Source: Voacanga thouarsii
Taxonomy: Eukaryota > Streptophyta > Magnoliopsida > Gentianales > Apocynaceae
DNA: 64,000 nucleotides
Reading direction: 5' to 3'
Assembly (NCBI GenBank): GCA_026120185.1
Contig: JANUWF010001497.1
Span: 2,716,501-2,780,500 of the forward strand
Part shown: piece after piece, positions 46,846 through 58,675 of the stretch
Layout of the letters: the number at the start of each line of letters is the position of its first letter
Numbering within the stretch: position 1 is the stretch's first letter
Notes under the pieces: generated by a model
The model's database searches: none
The model's input: the letters and a program-made list of their open reading frames with translations, nothing else
Told to the model about the DNA's origin: nothing
Translations under genes and position numbers: made by a program

Positions 46846-47375
46846 CTACTCCTCATCGGAATCCTCATCATCTACCTCATATATCCAACCTCCGAAGTTT
46901 TTAGAGAAATCCACCCCCTCCCCGCTAGCAAATCCCTCCATAGGCTCCTTCCCAGGGCGCCTAGAACTCTCCCCGGCCTCAACTCGGTTGAATGGAGGAA
47001 TAAAGGAAGGTCTAGGTGGAGACTCATAGTCTATCTCCCCGGGTCATCACTAGCTGCTGCTAAATCCACCTCAGGATTAGGAGGATGGGGTTCAGGCTCC
47101 ACTATCATAACATCATCCTCACTGTCAGAGCTTATATCTATCACCGGGATTGGAGGTGGTTCAAGGATTTGGACCTCGTCCTCACCGCTATCCTCCATCA
47201 AGTCAAGCTCATCATCACTATTATCCTCTATAGGGATATCCTCGACATCATTGTCATCCTCTATAGGGACAACTGGCTGAGGGGCAGGTTGGGGAACTGG
47301 AAGGTCCTCCTGATCTAGATAGTAAGGTGGGTGCCACTGCTGCCCTTTCCTTGCTGTCCTAAGCAGTCTAACCAC
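46846..47375 (-). pseudogene. Conserved acidic ORF between primer site and gag (chromovirus 2)
   Basis: Start ATG at 47375 (MVRLLRTARKGQQW). Open for 114 codons to a TAG at 47031 caused by a one-base deletion relative to chromovirus 1; past the shift the homologous frame continues (GESSRRPGKEP) to a TAG at 46846-46848, total about 176 codons. The body is highly acidic and Pro-rich (IEDDNDVEDIPIEDN, VIDISSDSEDD). It lies 86 bases inside the primer site and about 260 bases before gag. The first ~18 residues are nearly identical to those of chromovirus 1, unlike the looser acidic middle. No known domain recognised. Confidence 0.75.
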
Positions 47376-47460
47376 CCTACAGCACCAATAAAATAGGTTA
47401 GATACGATTTAAACTTAAATAAATAAATCATATATCATTAATATTTGTTTATAACCTAGT

Positions 47461-47471
47461 CTCTGATACCA
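47461..47471 (-). other. Primer binding site, tRNA-Met type (chromovirus 2)
   Basis: TGGTATCAGAG on the minus strand, two bases from the 5' LTR edge at 47474. Confidence 0.87.
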
Positions 47472-47473
47472 CT

Positions 47474-50400
47474 TGTAACACCCCGGATGACCTAGGCCCG
47501 CCAGGGCCGGGGATGTCGCCCTGTCCAAAGGACAAGGGGTCTTTATAACTAGGACACAAATAAAATTGCTGGAATAAATAATACTTAAACTAAAAAGAGT
47601 CTATTACAACCCAAAATACTTCAAAAGTACATCCATGAAATCCCAAAACAAAAACCATAATTAAAATCATCCACTATCGTCTTCCCAAAGCAATACATAA
47701 AATCAAAAGACACATTCTCTTCCAAGGTAGCTACTCACCCACAACAGGATCATCCTGAAATCATGATAAAAGTTGGTGAGACAGAAATCTCAGTAAGTCC
47801 GTGTGTGCTTTGGGTGTTTAGCGGAAACAGTTCGTGGATGCAAAGTGTGAAATCTTTATAAGAGAAACATTAGCAAGCAATAAACATTAGTCAAAAGCAA
47901 GAGTGGCGTTTTAGCTCTTCTAGCCATACATAAGTAATGAAATCAACCACTCGATAGAAAGGGATATGGGTTACCACACTTTGGGCCCCATAACCGGTCA
48001 GAATGCCTAACACGTTGTGCAGACTGACAAAAGTAGGTGATCGGCCTACTGGGTAAGATACTCCTCCTTCTCTATACCCAAACAACCGCCGGGTGTCCAT
48101 TCCGGCAAAAACACAGTCACTTGACTGAAACAAAATAAACTGCTAGCTCGAACCGGCACGACTCACTGGAACTGGCATCTTATTTGGGAAGGATTCCCCC
48201 CTCAGAGGTGGCCACCTACTGAGAGACTCACCCTAACCCTTCAAAGACTAGTCCTAGTAGTCCACCTTTATTGAGTACTCAATGACGTTTCCCACTTGGG
48301 ATAAAATGAACAGAGTATTGCTCTGCATGAAAATAACAATTTGAGGGTTTCCAAGGTTTTGAGCGAAATCAGTTTTAGAAAGAGTTTCGAGTTTGGAAAA
48401 TATGCTCATTAATTTTTGAATAATTCCAGCGTTGGAAATAAAGATGAATTCAACCCTCAATTGCTTTCAAATAACCGAGTGTCCTTGCACTCCACATTTG
48501 GCTTGCCATAAGGAAATCATTTCACATCAACTAGGTTTTATGCAAGAGCTTACCTGATTCTTGCTCACAACAACAAGGTCTCGAACAGCTGACCTAACCC
48601 CACATGGGCAAATACAAATCTTAATCAGATTCAAGCCACAATCCACTTCTTTAGTTTTAAATCAACTCAATTCACTACTACCATGATCCTAGTGTCCCAA
48701 GCTCTAAGGCAAAACAATAATTGAATAGGTTTATAGGCTAAATTTTCATTTGTTATTTAAGATAATTAATGGATTAGGAAATAAATTCTAATAAGTTGAA
48801 AGTTTAAATCTTGTTAAGGAAAAATTAGAGTTTATTTGATCAAGAGCCATAGGTGTTACTAGGTAAAATAGTGATTTAATGATAGCTTAGTTGTTAGAAA
48901 ATAATTGGTAGCTAAAACTAGTTAAGATTAAATTTAATAAGTCTTTCTTGGAAAATAATAAGTAAATCCTTAAGGGTTTTGATCTAGTAAATATTTTATT
49001 AAGTATAAATCTTTTTCATAAGGGCTTTAATTAATTTTCTTTATTTTAAATAATATTTATTTATTTTATTTTCTAGAAAAATCATTATATATTTGACTAA
49101 AATATCCTTTACATATATTATAATTCCAAATCTACCCTTCCTAAGGTTTTCGAAATTCTCTAGCAAAAATTATTAGTAAATATTTTATTTATGAAATAAA
49201 ATTTGCTTAGGGACAACTATATCATGATCAAGATTCCATGGTCAACCATAATCAATAACATACTCAATCCTTCAATTCATCAAATCATCCAAGTCTTGCA
49301 CATAGGCATAGATCTAAATTTATTATTACATGATTTAACCTCTACTAGCATAAACATAATCATGGCTTCAAAATCTAATCATGCACATAAATCCTATTCA
49401 CCCATAGTGACATAATCTCTAGCATGCTTCATCACAAATACTACCTTTGACATGCATCAAATCTCAACTCATCATTAAATCCACCAATACAATCCTTCCA
49501 TGCATAAATCCCATCTCCTTCACAATCATACATATACTCATACTTCAATCAACAACATCACATACACAAACCCATCGCCATTCATCAACCTAGAGACATG
49601 ATTCTAAATTTTAAAAAGAGGATTGAAGGTACTTACTTGATTGATGAATGACTTGAAGGAGTTTAGAGAAGATCTCAACTCCTAGATGGCTAATCTTGTT
49701 CAAGAAGGGTGGCGAAAGCATGGTCATGGAAAAAGAGACCATTTGGCTAAGGGAGGAAATTTCGGTCCATGAGAGAGAGAGAGAGAGAGAGAAAGAAGAA
49801 GAGGTCATTAGCATGCTTATTCATATAGGTTTTCATTAGATATTAAGTTTGAAGAGGATGAAGTTGTTAGAATAAGTTTACCTTGAAGATGTTCTTGTTC
49901 TTCACAGAAATTTCTGCTTTTTTATCCAAAGTAGCAAGATGATTTGTGGAGTTTGATGTTAATAAGGGTGTTGATGAATGCACAGCAAGTAGTAGATCAA
50001 ATCTGGAGATTTTCGTGAGGGTTTGAAGTGGTTTGGAGGGGTATTAGGTGTGGAGAAGGAGTAGGTGTTCTTGGTGTAGTGTGTGAGTGTTCTTGTTGCT
50101 TGATGAAAATCGAGAGAGAGAGAAGAAGAAGTTGCCGATTTTCTGAGGAGTTGGGGCTGCCGAAATTCTGTAGGGTTTAGGGAGTGATTTCTCTGATTTG
50201 GAAGGGAAATGAAAGGTTAGTTGTTACAATCCTTGAAAAATATTTTTAGGAAGAGAATTTGGAAACTAGATATTCTAAGAATATCTGGATTTTTCTGCAC
50301 AGCTTGAAGTCTCCTATGGCCGACTGGATTGTGCAGCTTTTCTAGGGAATTAAAGCTGGTTAAAGGAGGCTTGTGATGGCCGAAACTAAGGTGCACAATG

Positions 50401-51741
50401 GTGGAGAAGATGTCTGATCAATTGAGCAAAATTTTATGGAAAGTTGTTAAACAAGATGGCTGAAATTTTGGAAAGTAATCAAGCTAAATTGCAGGGATTT
50501 GGTTGAGGGATTTTCGGTCAGCCATGGAGGGAATTTCGTGCAGAAGCTTCAGGGAACAATGGAGCTCTGTTAATGGAGGTTTAAGGGAGGTTTTGACAGA
50601 AGTAGGTTGGGGTTTTCGGTTGAAACAATATAGGAAACAAGCTGGACAAAAATTCTGCACAGAATTTCGCTGAACAGAAGTTTTCTGGCAGAATTTTCGT
50701 CTGCCATTTCCAACAAATTTGCAGCGAGTTTTGATGGGGATTTTAGGGGTATTCAAGGCTGGTTTCCAGCCTTCTTTATGGAGAGAAAACATGGCTAAGG
50801 TGCTGCACAAAATCTGGGAGAAAACAGCTTGGTTTGGAGCTCACAAAGCTGATTTTCGTACAGGAATTTTTCCTGCTTTGCTCCAGCTTGTGCAGTCCGA
50901 ATTTGGACAAAAAATTTCAGGTTTCAAACTGATCCTAAGGACCATTTTTCTGGTAGCATTTGGGAGGGAATGTGAGCTAGAATTTTCGACCTTTTGACGG
51001 TACAACAAGCTGGAAAATTTCAGCTCATTCCATGAAAATAGATGAGCTAAAATAGAGGAAAAATTTTAGCAAGCTTTCAAGAGGGATTTTCCTCTTGAAT
51101 TTTTCCACAATTCATTTACATTTTCCAAACCATGAGAAGCCTTTTACTAGGACATTTTGATCCTAAAAGACCTTAGTCCTCTACTGAATTTTCTGGAAAG
51201 GAAAAGGATAGAACACCTTGATCAAACTAAGGAGTTGGAAATTAAGAAAAACTAAAGTCCAAGGGAGAATGAATTCCCTTTAGGCATTTCGCGAAGACCA
51301 AAAGAATGAAGTGAGAATTCTCCTAACATGTCTCTCCTAGGGCATCATCACCACATTGATCTAGGCCCTCATGGCCGAAACCATCCTTTTCCAAGCAAAA
51401 TAAAATTTACTCAAGCTAAAACTTCTATGATGGACTTTGAACCTTAGACCTCAAGAATTAATTCCAAAGCTCTAACCACTAAATCACAACAACTCTTGTT
51501 GCTATTTCTACTAGAAAAATTATTTCCTATTCAATCCACAAGCTATCTCCTTATTTTCACCTCGGGCAAAAATTATCATTTTGCCCCTCTCACACATCAC
51601 TCACCATCAAGACTTCAAGATAATAAAAATCAAATTCAAAGCACACAAAAATCATATGAAAACATATTTAATCATGAAATAAAGCATGATATGCATCCCA
51701 ACCCCCCTTACTCTAAGGTTGGTCTTGACTGGGGTTTCACA
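47474..51741 (-). repeat. Chromovirus 2 5' LTR
   Basis: 4268 bp, nearly identical to 37720-41984. (GA)n tract at about 49769-49795, AT-rich segment at about 48740-49200, tRNA-like block at 51427-51490. The promoter that would drive the element must lie here; I see no strong, conserved TATA box. Confidence 0.95.
51427..51490 (-). other. tRNA-like block in 5' LTR
   Basis: Near-identical to the block at 41670-41735: ATTTAGTGGTTAGAGC and AGGTTCAAAGTCC on the minus strand. Confidence 0.52.
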
Positions 51742-54700
51742 GAAACTCACTCCCATTTTTCTGTAAAACCAACCTTAGTCAGCCATGAACTGAACTTCAT
51801 CACCTCTTCCATTGATCTGCATGAAAAGAGCTCCATAGCCACTTCTTAAATCACTCATTCAATCACTATAATTAAGCCTTCAATTGGAATTCAAAAATTC
51901 AGCAAATTACTCCCTGAAACTTCCATGGTTTAAGCCTCAACCAACCAGAAATTTCCTCCACCATAACACATAGAATTTTGGCCACCCTATAGCTTCTTCA
52001 ACCTTATTTATCTCAGCAAAACCTCAGCTAATTCCAGCCAGCCATAGCAGCTCCAAGGACCTCCATCAACCAAGCTATTCTTACCATATTTTCTACCTTA
52101 ATTCACTCCCTAAATTACTTCTTTTGAATTTCAAACAACCAGCTTTCCTTCTTTTCCCTAATCTAAAAATTCAATCACAAGGATTCTCCAATCCATTCGA
52201 CCAACACCACTCGACAAATTTCGTCCAGCCTTTCCTCCATTCTTTCCATTTCTCCAAAGAACGCCAAGAACATATACCACCATTCTCCAAGCCTAAGACC
52301 ACTCTAAACACCTCAAATCTCTCCCAAAAACTCCAGATCACGTCTACTCACCCTCTAGAATCCATTTCTGTAATTTATAACATCAAACACTGAAAACAAG
52401 ATTCTACTTTTGGATCAAAAACCAGAATTTTTCTTGAAGACTCAAGAACTCTCTCAAGGTAATCATGAACGATTGTGTTCATCTTCCTTCCTTTTCGATC
52501 TTTATTGAAATATACTAATACTCTCTCTCTCTTTCTCCTTCTCTCTCTCTCTTGCTCTCTCTCTCTCTCTCAGCCGAAATGGTTGTTTCAACCATGGCCA
52601 TTTTCTTTTCTTCCTTCTTGGTCGGATCAAGTCTTCCAAGCATGTGGACCCTTTTGAGACTTTATCAAGATAGTCATCATTCGAGTATGTCCCTTTAACC
52701 CTCTCCTTAATTCTAAAATAATGTTTTTTGGATGTTGTTGGAAAAGGATAGAATATGAGTGGAGATTGAGTATGTGTTTATATTATGGAGTTGGGATTGA
52801 AGTATAAGGATGATTTGTCTTGCTTGAGTTTTATGATGTTTTGGGGTTTGTTGCATGCTCTTCATGTCGTGACTTAGTATGAGTGATTAAGCATGATAGA
52901 TATTATATCACCTTTGGTGAATAGGGTTTTATGTTCTTGTATTCTTGTTGAAGCTATGAATATGATTATGTTTAGTGAAGTTTGGATCATGTGATGATAG
53001 ATATAGATCTGTGCTTTTATTCATGAATTGAATGGTTTGTTGATTGGTGTTAGAGTTTATATTCATGACTATGGTTAACAATAGGAGAATTATGATCATG
53101 ACCTTGTTGATCCTAAACTATTTAAGTTGGCCAATTTTGTTACATTAATAAAAATTAATGCTATATTTTCTTCTAATGATTTCGAAAACCCTAGGAAGAT
53201 TTGGAATTGGATTGATATATGAAATAATGATATTTTAGCCAAATGCATGATGTCTTTTATTAAAAATACAATATATAAATATTAAATAGAATAATATTAA
53301 ATAAAGCCTTTTATATAAATAATCATAATAGGTAAAATATTAATCTTATATGTCATATATTCATAAATACTAATAAATTTTATTTATTATCTTTTAATCA
53401 AAGTATATTAAAATTTACTTATTATTAATTTTATTTATCAATTATTTTCTAACTATTAATTATCAATTAAGAGAATAGTACTAATTTATTATTTTAATAA
53501 TATCATCTAGGACTTATGACCCTTCATCAAATAAACCCTGGTTTATTTATTAATAATAAAGATTTATACTTACAACTTATTAGTAATTCTTTTACAATCT
53601 CTAGTTATTTTATTATCAAGCTAGATTTATTTTATAAAATCCTTTACCATCTAGCCTTAAAGTTTAGGACATTAGGGTCATGATTGTAATAAATTGATCT
53701 AGGATTATTTATGGAAGCAACTATAGCTTGAGTATAACCATATAGCTTGTGTTTACCCCGGGCAGGGTTAGGTCAACTTTGGAAGGTTTGTGAATTTTCA
53801 AGCAAAGGATCAGGTAAGCTCCTGCATAAAACTTATTTGATGACAAAAGGTTACAATGGCAAGCCAAACGCGAAGTGTATGAACACTTATTTTGGCAAAG
53901 GCAATTAAGGACTATTTCCTTTCTGTTTCAGTCAAATCATTTGGAATCAACAAGCAGTTTTACTCAAAGACTAAACTCTTTCTAAAACCAACTTTGACAC
54001 GAACTTTAGAAACTCTTAATTGCTATTTCTAAATTAAATAATGTTTTATCAGTTTTCTCCCAAGTGGGATAAGTAACGTTGAGTACTCAATAAGGGTAGT
54101 CTAGTAGTACTAGTTTTGAAGAGCAAGAACGAGTTTTCTGGCAGGAGGCCACCTCCAAAAGATGAACTCAACTTGGAGAAATGACAGTACTACATAGTCA
54201 TGTCGGTCTGAGCTAGCAAGTTTCAGTCATGTGAACTGTGTGTTTTCGGAATGGACAATCGGTATATTTAGGTGTAGAGAAGGAGGAGTATCTTACCCGG
54301 TAGGCCGTACACCAACCTTTTGTCAGTCTACACAAAGTGTGGTATTCTGAACATTATATGGCCATGGGACCCAATGTGTGGTAACCCATGGCCGCCCATT
54401 TGAGTGGTTGAATTTATTGTGCACTTGCATGGTTTGAAAAGAGGAAAACGCCACTCTTTGTTTCAACCTTATTTATTAGTTGCCAGTATTTTCTTTTATG
54501 AAATTTTACAAATCGCATACATGAATTGTTTTCCTGAACACTCAAAGCACACACGGACTTGCTGAGATTTTTATCTCATCGCCTTTTATGCTATGTTTTC
54601 AGGTCGATCCTGCTATGGGAGATGAGTAGCTAGAATGTTGCCTTCTTGAAGACTCTATGTTATTTATTTTATATGTTGCTTTGAGAGATGATAGTGAGCA

Positions 54701-54859
54701 ATTTATTTTGGATTTGTTCTTAAATTTTTTAGTTGTAATAAGTTTTAATTTTCAAAGTATTATTTTATTTTTGTTGTGTGACCTAGTTATAAAGACCCTT
54801 TGTCCTTTGGACGGGGCGACATCCCCAGTCCTGCTGGGCCTAGGTTGTGGGGTGTTGCA
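51742..54859 (+). repeat. Chromovirus solo LTR, right part
   Basis: Remaining ~3.1 kb of the solo LTR begun at 36596, resuming after the GAAAC duplication and ending GGTGTTGCA at 54859. Together the two parts give about 4.24 kb, the normal LTR length. It contains a long (CT)n tract at 52520-52571 and an AT-rich segment at about 53110-53640. Confidence 0.88.
52520..52571 (+). repeat. (CT)n microsatellite in chromovirus LTR
   Basis: Longest of a set of CT/GA tracts at the same LTR position: also 31033-31055, 40013-40036, 49769-49795 and 61366-61403. On the sense strand of the element it is always CT, followed within about 20 bases by an AAATGG-like or similar sequence. Confidence 0.75.
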
Positions 54860-56976
54860 TTGCCTGATGGGAAATATGACCAAAATGTCATTTACCCCTA
54901 AGGCGGATAGAACTAAGGAGGTATTGAGTCTTGTTCACACTTATGTGTGAGGTCCCTTGTCTACACCAGCTAGAGGGGGTTTTGAATACTTCATCACTTT
55001 CACGGATGATTGTACAAGGTTTGGTTACATTTATCTGATGAGACGCAAGTCTGACTCTTTTAACAAGTTCAAGGAGTTTAAAGTTAAGGTGGAGCGTCGG
55101 ACAGGTAAATTTATCAAGACCTTATGATCGGATCGCGGTGGAGAGTACCTCCTTGGTGAATTCAAGGACAACATAGTACATCATAGGATAGTATCCTAAC
55201 TCTCTGTGTCGAGGACACCCAAGCAAAATGGAGTAGCTGAGAGAAAGAACAGGACATTAATGGAAATAATCCGAAGCATGATGTCTCATGCTACTCTTCC
55301 AGTGTCTTTTTGGGGATATGCCCTGGAAACAACGGCATACATTTTGAACTTGGTGCATTCCAAGTCAGTACCTAGGACTTCTTATGAGATGTGGACTTGG
55401 TGTAAGCCAAGTCTGAATCATCTCAAGATATGGGGTTGTCCAGCTTATGTACAAGTCAAAGGAGACAAGTTGGAACCAAGATCAGAATTATGCTATTTTG
55501 TTGGGTATCTAAAAAGGACAAAGGGTGGTTACTTTTATCATCCTAAGGAGCAAAAAGTACTAATTAGTACCAATGCTAGATACTTAGAGGATGATCGGAG
55601 TACCTCCACTAAAGGTTCAACAAGGTTGGAATTAGAGGAGAAGTTATCTTCGGAATCAACTTCTTCTGACCCAATTGTAGAACAAGAAGAAGTATAGTCT
55701 CAAGAGCCTATACAATTGGAGCCTCGTCGTAGTGGGAGAGTGTCTAGGGTTCCAAAGAGATGGACTGGAGAAGCTTTCGAGCTAATCTCCGATCATCAGG
55801 AACAAGACCTCACTAGATACGAGGAGGCTATTGCTGATGCTGATGCAAATCTATGGCATGAAGTAATAAAAGCCGAGATTGAGTCTATGTACCTCAATCA
55901 AGTTTGGGATCTTATAGCTTCATCTGAAGGGATAAAACCCATTGGGTATAAGTGGGTATATAAGAGAAAGAGGGAAGTAGATGGGAAGGTGGAAACTTTC
56001 AAAGCTAAGCTTGTGGCGAAAAGGTATACTCAGAAAGAGGGAATTGATTATGAGAAAACCTTTTCCCCAGTAGCCATGCTTAAGTCCATCCGTATCCTCT
56101 TTGCTATCGCATGTTATTATGACTACGAGATATGGCAAATGGATGTCAAGACGGCATTTTCAAATGGTAACCTTAGCAAAGACATCTATAAGTCCCAATT
56201 GGAAGGCTTTATTGCTAAAGGCTAAGAACATATAATTTGCAAGCTTAAGAAGTCTATTTATAGACTTAAGCAGGCATCGAGAGCGTGGAATATTCGTTTT
56301 GATGAGACTGTAAAGTCTTATGGATTTATTCAAAACGAGGATAAACCATACGTGTACAGGAAACTTAATGGCATTAGTGTGGTTTTTCTTGTCTTATATG
56401 TGCATGACATTCTACTCATTGGAAATGATGTAGGGTCATTGTTATCTACAAAGGTTTGGTTGTCTAGTCAATTTAGTATGAAGGACTTGAGAGAAGCCAA
56501 CTATATTCTCCGGATTAGACTTCATAGAAATAGGAAGTAGAGAATGTTAGAATTATCCCAAGTGGCAAACATTAACAAGATGTTGGCCAGGTATAGCATG
56601 GACTCATGCAAGGGAGCACTAATTTCTTGTAGACATAGGTTGTCATTTTCTTGAAGGGACTATCCTAAGTCTCAAGAAGAAAATGACAGAATGAGTAGGA
56701 TTCCCTACGCTTCAACTGTGGGAAGTCTCATGTACGCCATACTGTGTACTAGGCCAGATATCTGCTTTGTCATAGGCTTAGGTAGCAAATATCAGTAGCA
56801 GATATCAGTCAAACCCTGGGGAGGTTCATTGGCAAGCTGTAAAGCATATTCTCAAGTACCTTAAGGGAACGAGAGATTATATGCTGGTTTACAGGGCTGA
56901 TGATTTGGTTCTTATAGGATACATAGACTTAGACTTCCAGGCGGATAAGGATGAGAGAAAATCCACTAGTGGATAT
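54860..56976 (+). pseudogene. pol: Copia-2 integrase and RT, broken
   Basis: Resumes inside the integrase zinc region after the solo LTR. Integrase core: FITFTDDCTRFGYIY (about 54985-55030), SDRGGEY (about 55130), TPKQNGVAERKNRTL (55206 onward), then SELCYFVGYLKRTKGGYFY. RT: IWQMDVKTAFSNG (about 56130-56170). The catalytic box reads LYVHDILL at about 56395-56420, so the first Asp of YVDD is His and the RT is inactive. Stops at about 54948, 55125, 55698, 56226 and 56538 break the frame. The RNase H start runs to 56976, where a solo LTR interrupts. Confidence 0.9.
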
Positions 56977-58496
56977 TGTTAGGATTTGTGGACTCCTAAA
57001 TGTGGAAAACATCCACGAATCCCTTCCGGGGACCCAAGTAAATGATTAAGAAGATCTAAAGTTTGTAGAATTACCTCTATTTGATGTAATCGAGATCCTT
57101 CGATTCTGATTACGCTGTTGTACGTGCAACCCGAACGATCACCAGACGCTACAGTGCACAAACATCCTCTATCGGATACACACTGCGAACTAACTTGTTA
57201 CCCGGGGAGTGCTAGCGCCTAGGGTTTGAGAGGTTTTTTTTTTCCTCGGGTGAATGGAGGCACGAATATTCTCAACCGAATTGGAACACTTAAGAAGACG
57301 GCTAGGGTTTTCTTAAAACACTCTGAATCTCTTAGAGTCCAACCCTAATAACATCTTTTCGTATTTTAATTTAAATTTAAATTAAATTAAAACTGATATG
57401 ATAAGATTCTGCCATTATCTCGGTAATTTTACTAATTAATTTACCGACTCAGATTCTAATAATCTAGACATTATCCAGATACATCGAATATAGACATATT
57501 TCCAGATTCATTGTATCTAGTTGATTTTCTAAGTTCGATTAACTTAGATATGTTTCTAGATTCATTGAATCTGGTTATCAGAAAAATAACCTAACAAGTT
57601 CGCTTATTGTGTGACCATATAGATTCATTTAACATTGGCAGTGTGCCCAAATCATATTTAAATGGCCCACAAGTTATAAGCAATTTCTAGCAAAATATTA
57701 TAACTATCCAGGTTAAATGAAGATCGGTGACCTCTTTGAACCAAACCATAATTTTATATTTAGTCCTTTTGTCACACGATATCCAGATTAAGCATAAGGC
57801 ACAGAGCATGGCATCATTATTAAGCTTAATCAATTATTTCTTGATTTCATAGTAGATTGTTCAAACAAATGATATCAATATCTTAGATTGATATATTTGA
57901 GCACGGCCATGCATTTTAACAGTCTAACTTATCAAGGGGCCCATGGATATCTCTTCCAAAATTGAGAGGGACAAATTCCTTTACTATCAATCATATTCCT
58001 CTCATTGATTTATTCTATATACAACAGTAGTCTAATTTATTATTTAGTTAAAGACAACTTTAGACAATGTCAAAATATAGAATTTATCAAGTAGGAAACT
58101 ATGATAATTCGGGTCGAAGGACTTTTAATATTATTATGGCTAGAAAGTACTTATGACATGTTCCATGAAGTACTCTCACAGTAGGTCATGTCTAATACAA
58201 TGTTCTCTAACATTTATTTATGTTGTGACTCGATATCACAAATATCCATGGCCAGTAAAATATAGTCATCAAGTCACAAACATACTAATCTTAATTTATT
58301 ATTGTTCCAATAATAATAATCGATCAGGGGCAGTTTTAGAATAGTCATTGTATTTATTGTTGGATTTTACTATCAAGTCACGTACTTGATGACCACAAAA
58401 TAAAATGCACTATTCATGGAAAGAAAAACCTCATATTATTATATAAAACACAATGACAATAGTATAAGTATAAATTAACTGTAAGGCATATCCATA
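56977..58496 (-). mobile_element. Solo LTR of about 1.5 kb, probably another copia family
   Basis: 1520-bp insertion into copia-2 RNase H, flanked by ATAT (56973-56976 and 58497-58500; GATAT against AATAT over five bases). On the plus strand it begins TGTTAGGATTTG and ends GGCATATCCATA; read on the minus strand it ends CCTAACA. No primer site, gag or pol is present inside. The minus-strand opening, with a TATGCCTTACAG-like start, resembles plant copia LTRs. It is not similar to the 19452-21254 LTR. Type and exact ends are inferred. Confidence 0.6.
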
Positions 58497-58675
58497 ATAT
58501 GTCTTCACCTTATCTAGAGGAGCTATTTCATGGAGGAGTATCAAGCAATCTTACGTTGCTGACTCAACTATAGAAGTTGAGTATGTGGCAGCATCGGAGG
58601 CATCCAAGGAAGCAGTCTGGCTCTGAAAGTTCCTTTCAGAAGTTGGAGTCGTGCCATACATGGATAGGCCGATTG
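58497..58675 (+). pseudogene. pol: Copia-2 RNase H fragment
   Basis: Continues the RNase H frame after the solo LTR: VADSTIEVEYVAASEASKEA, one stop (TGA in place of Trp or Arg at about 58624), then FLSEVGVVPYMDRPI. This aligns with 21540-21640 of copia-1. Cut at 58675 by a chromovirus LTR, with GATTG as probable target duplication. Confidence 0.85.

Larger units (their letters stand above)
37720..51741 (-). mobile_element. Full-length Ty3/gypsy chromovirus 2 (Tekay/Del-like)
   Basis: 14,022 bp: 3' LTR 37720-41984, interior 41985-47473, 5' LTR 47474-51741, with a perfect 5-bp target duplication GAAAC at 37715-37719 and 51742-51746. Primer site, upstream acidic ORF, gag, protease, RT, RNase H, integrase, chromodomain and polypurine tract are all present in order. 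The LTRs differ at about 8 of the first ~350 bases, so this is the youngest insertion for which an LTR pair can be compared. Stops and frameshifts show it is no longer autonomous. It sits inside an LTR of its own family, in the opposite orientation. Confidence 0.95.
32965..58675 (+). mobile_element. Ty1/copia element 'copia-2', dispersed by nested insertions
   Basis: Plus-strand element in pieces: LTR end 32965-33549, primer site, leader, gag-protease to 36595, integrase-RT 54860-56976, RNase H 58497-58675. The gaps are later insertions: a chromovirus solo LTR carrying chromovirus 2 (36596-54859), a 1.5 kb solo LTR (56977-58496) and, at 58676, another chromovirus LTR. Each junction resumes the same copia reading order. 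The first ~1.2 kb of the 5' LTR is missing beyond 32965; the end of RNase H and the 3' LTR lie outside the window. Confidence 0.87.

Noticed and set aside
37720..51741. Idea that chromovirus 2 was already defective when it inserted
   Set aside because: With LTRs about 2-3 percent apart, a handful of stops and frameshifts over 5.4 kb is expected from decay after insertion; no need for an older defect.
54657..54950. 97-residue plus-strand ORF
   Set aside because: It spans the end of the solo LTR into copia integrase and is a chance fusion at the insertion junction.
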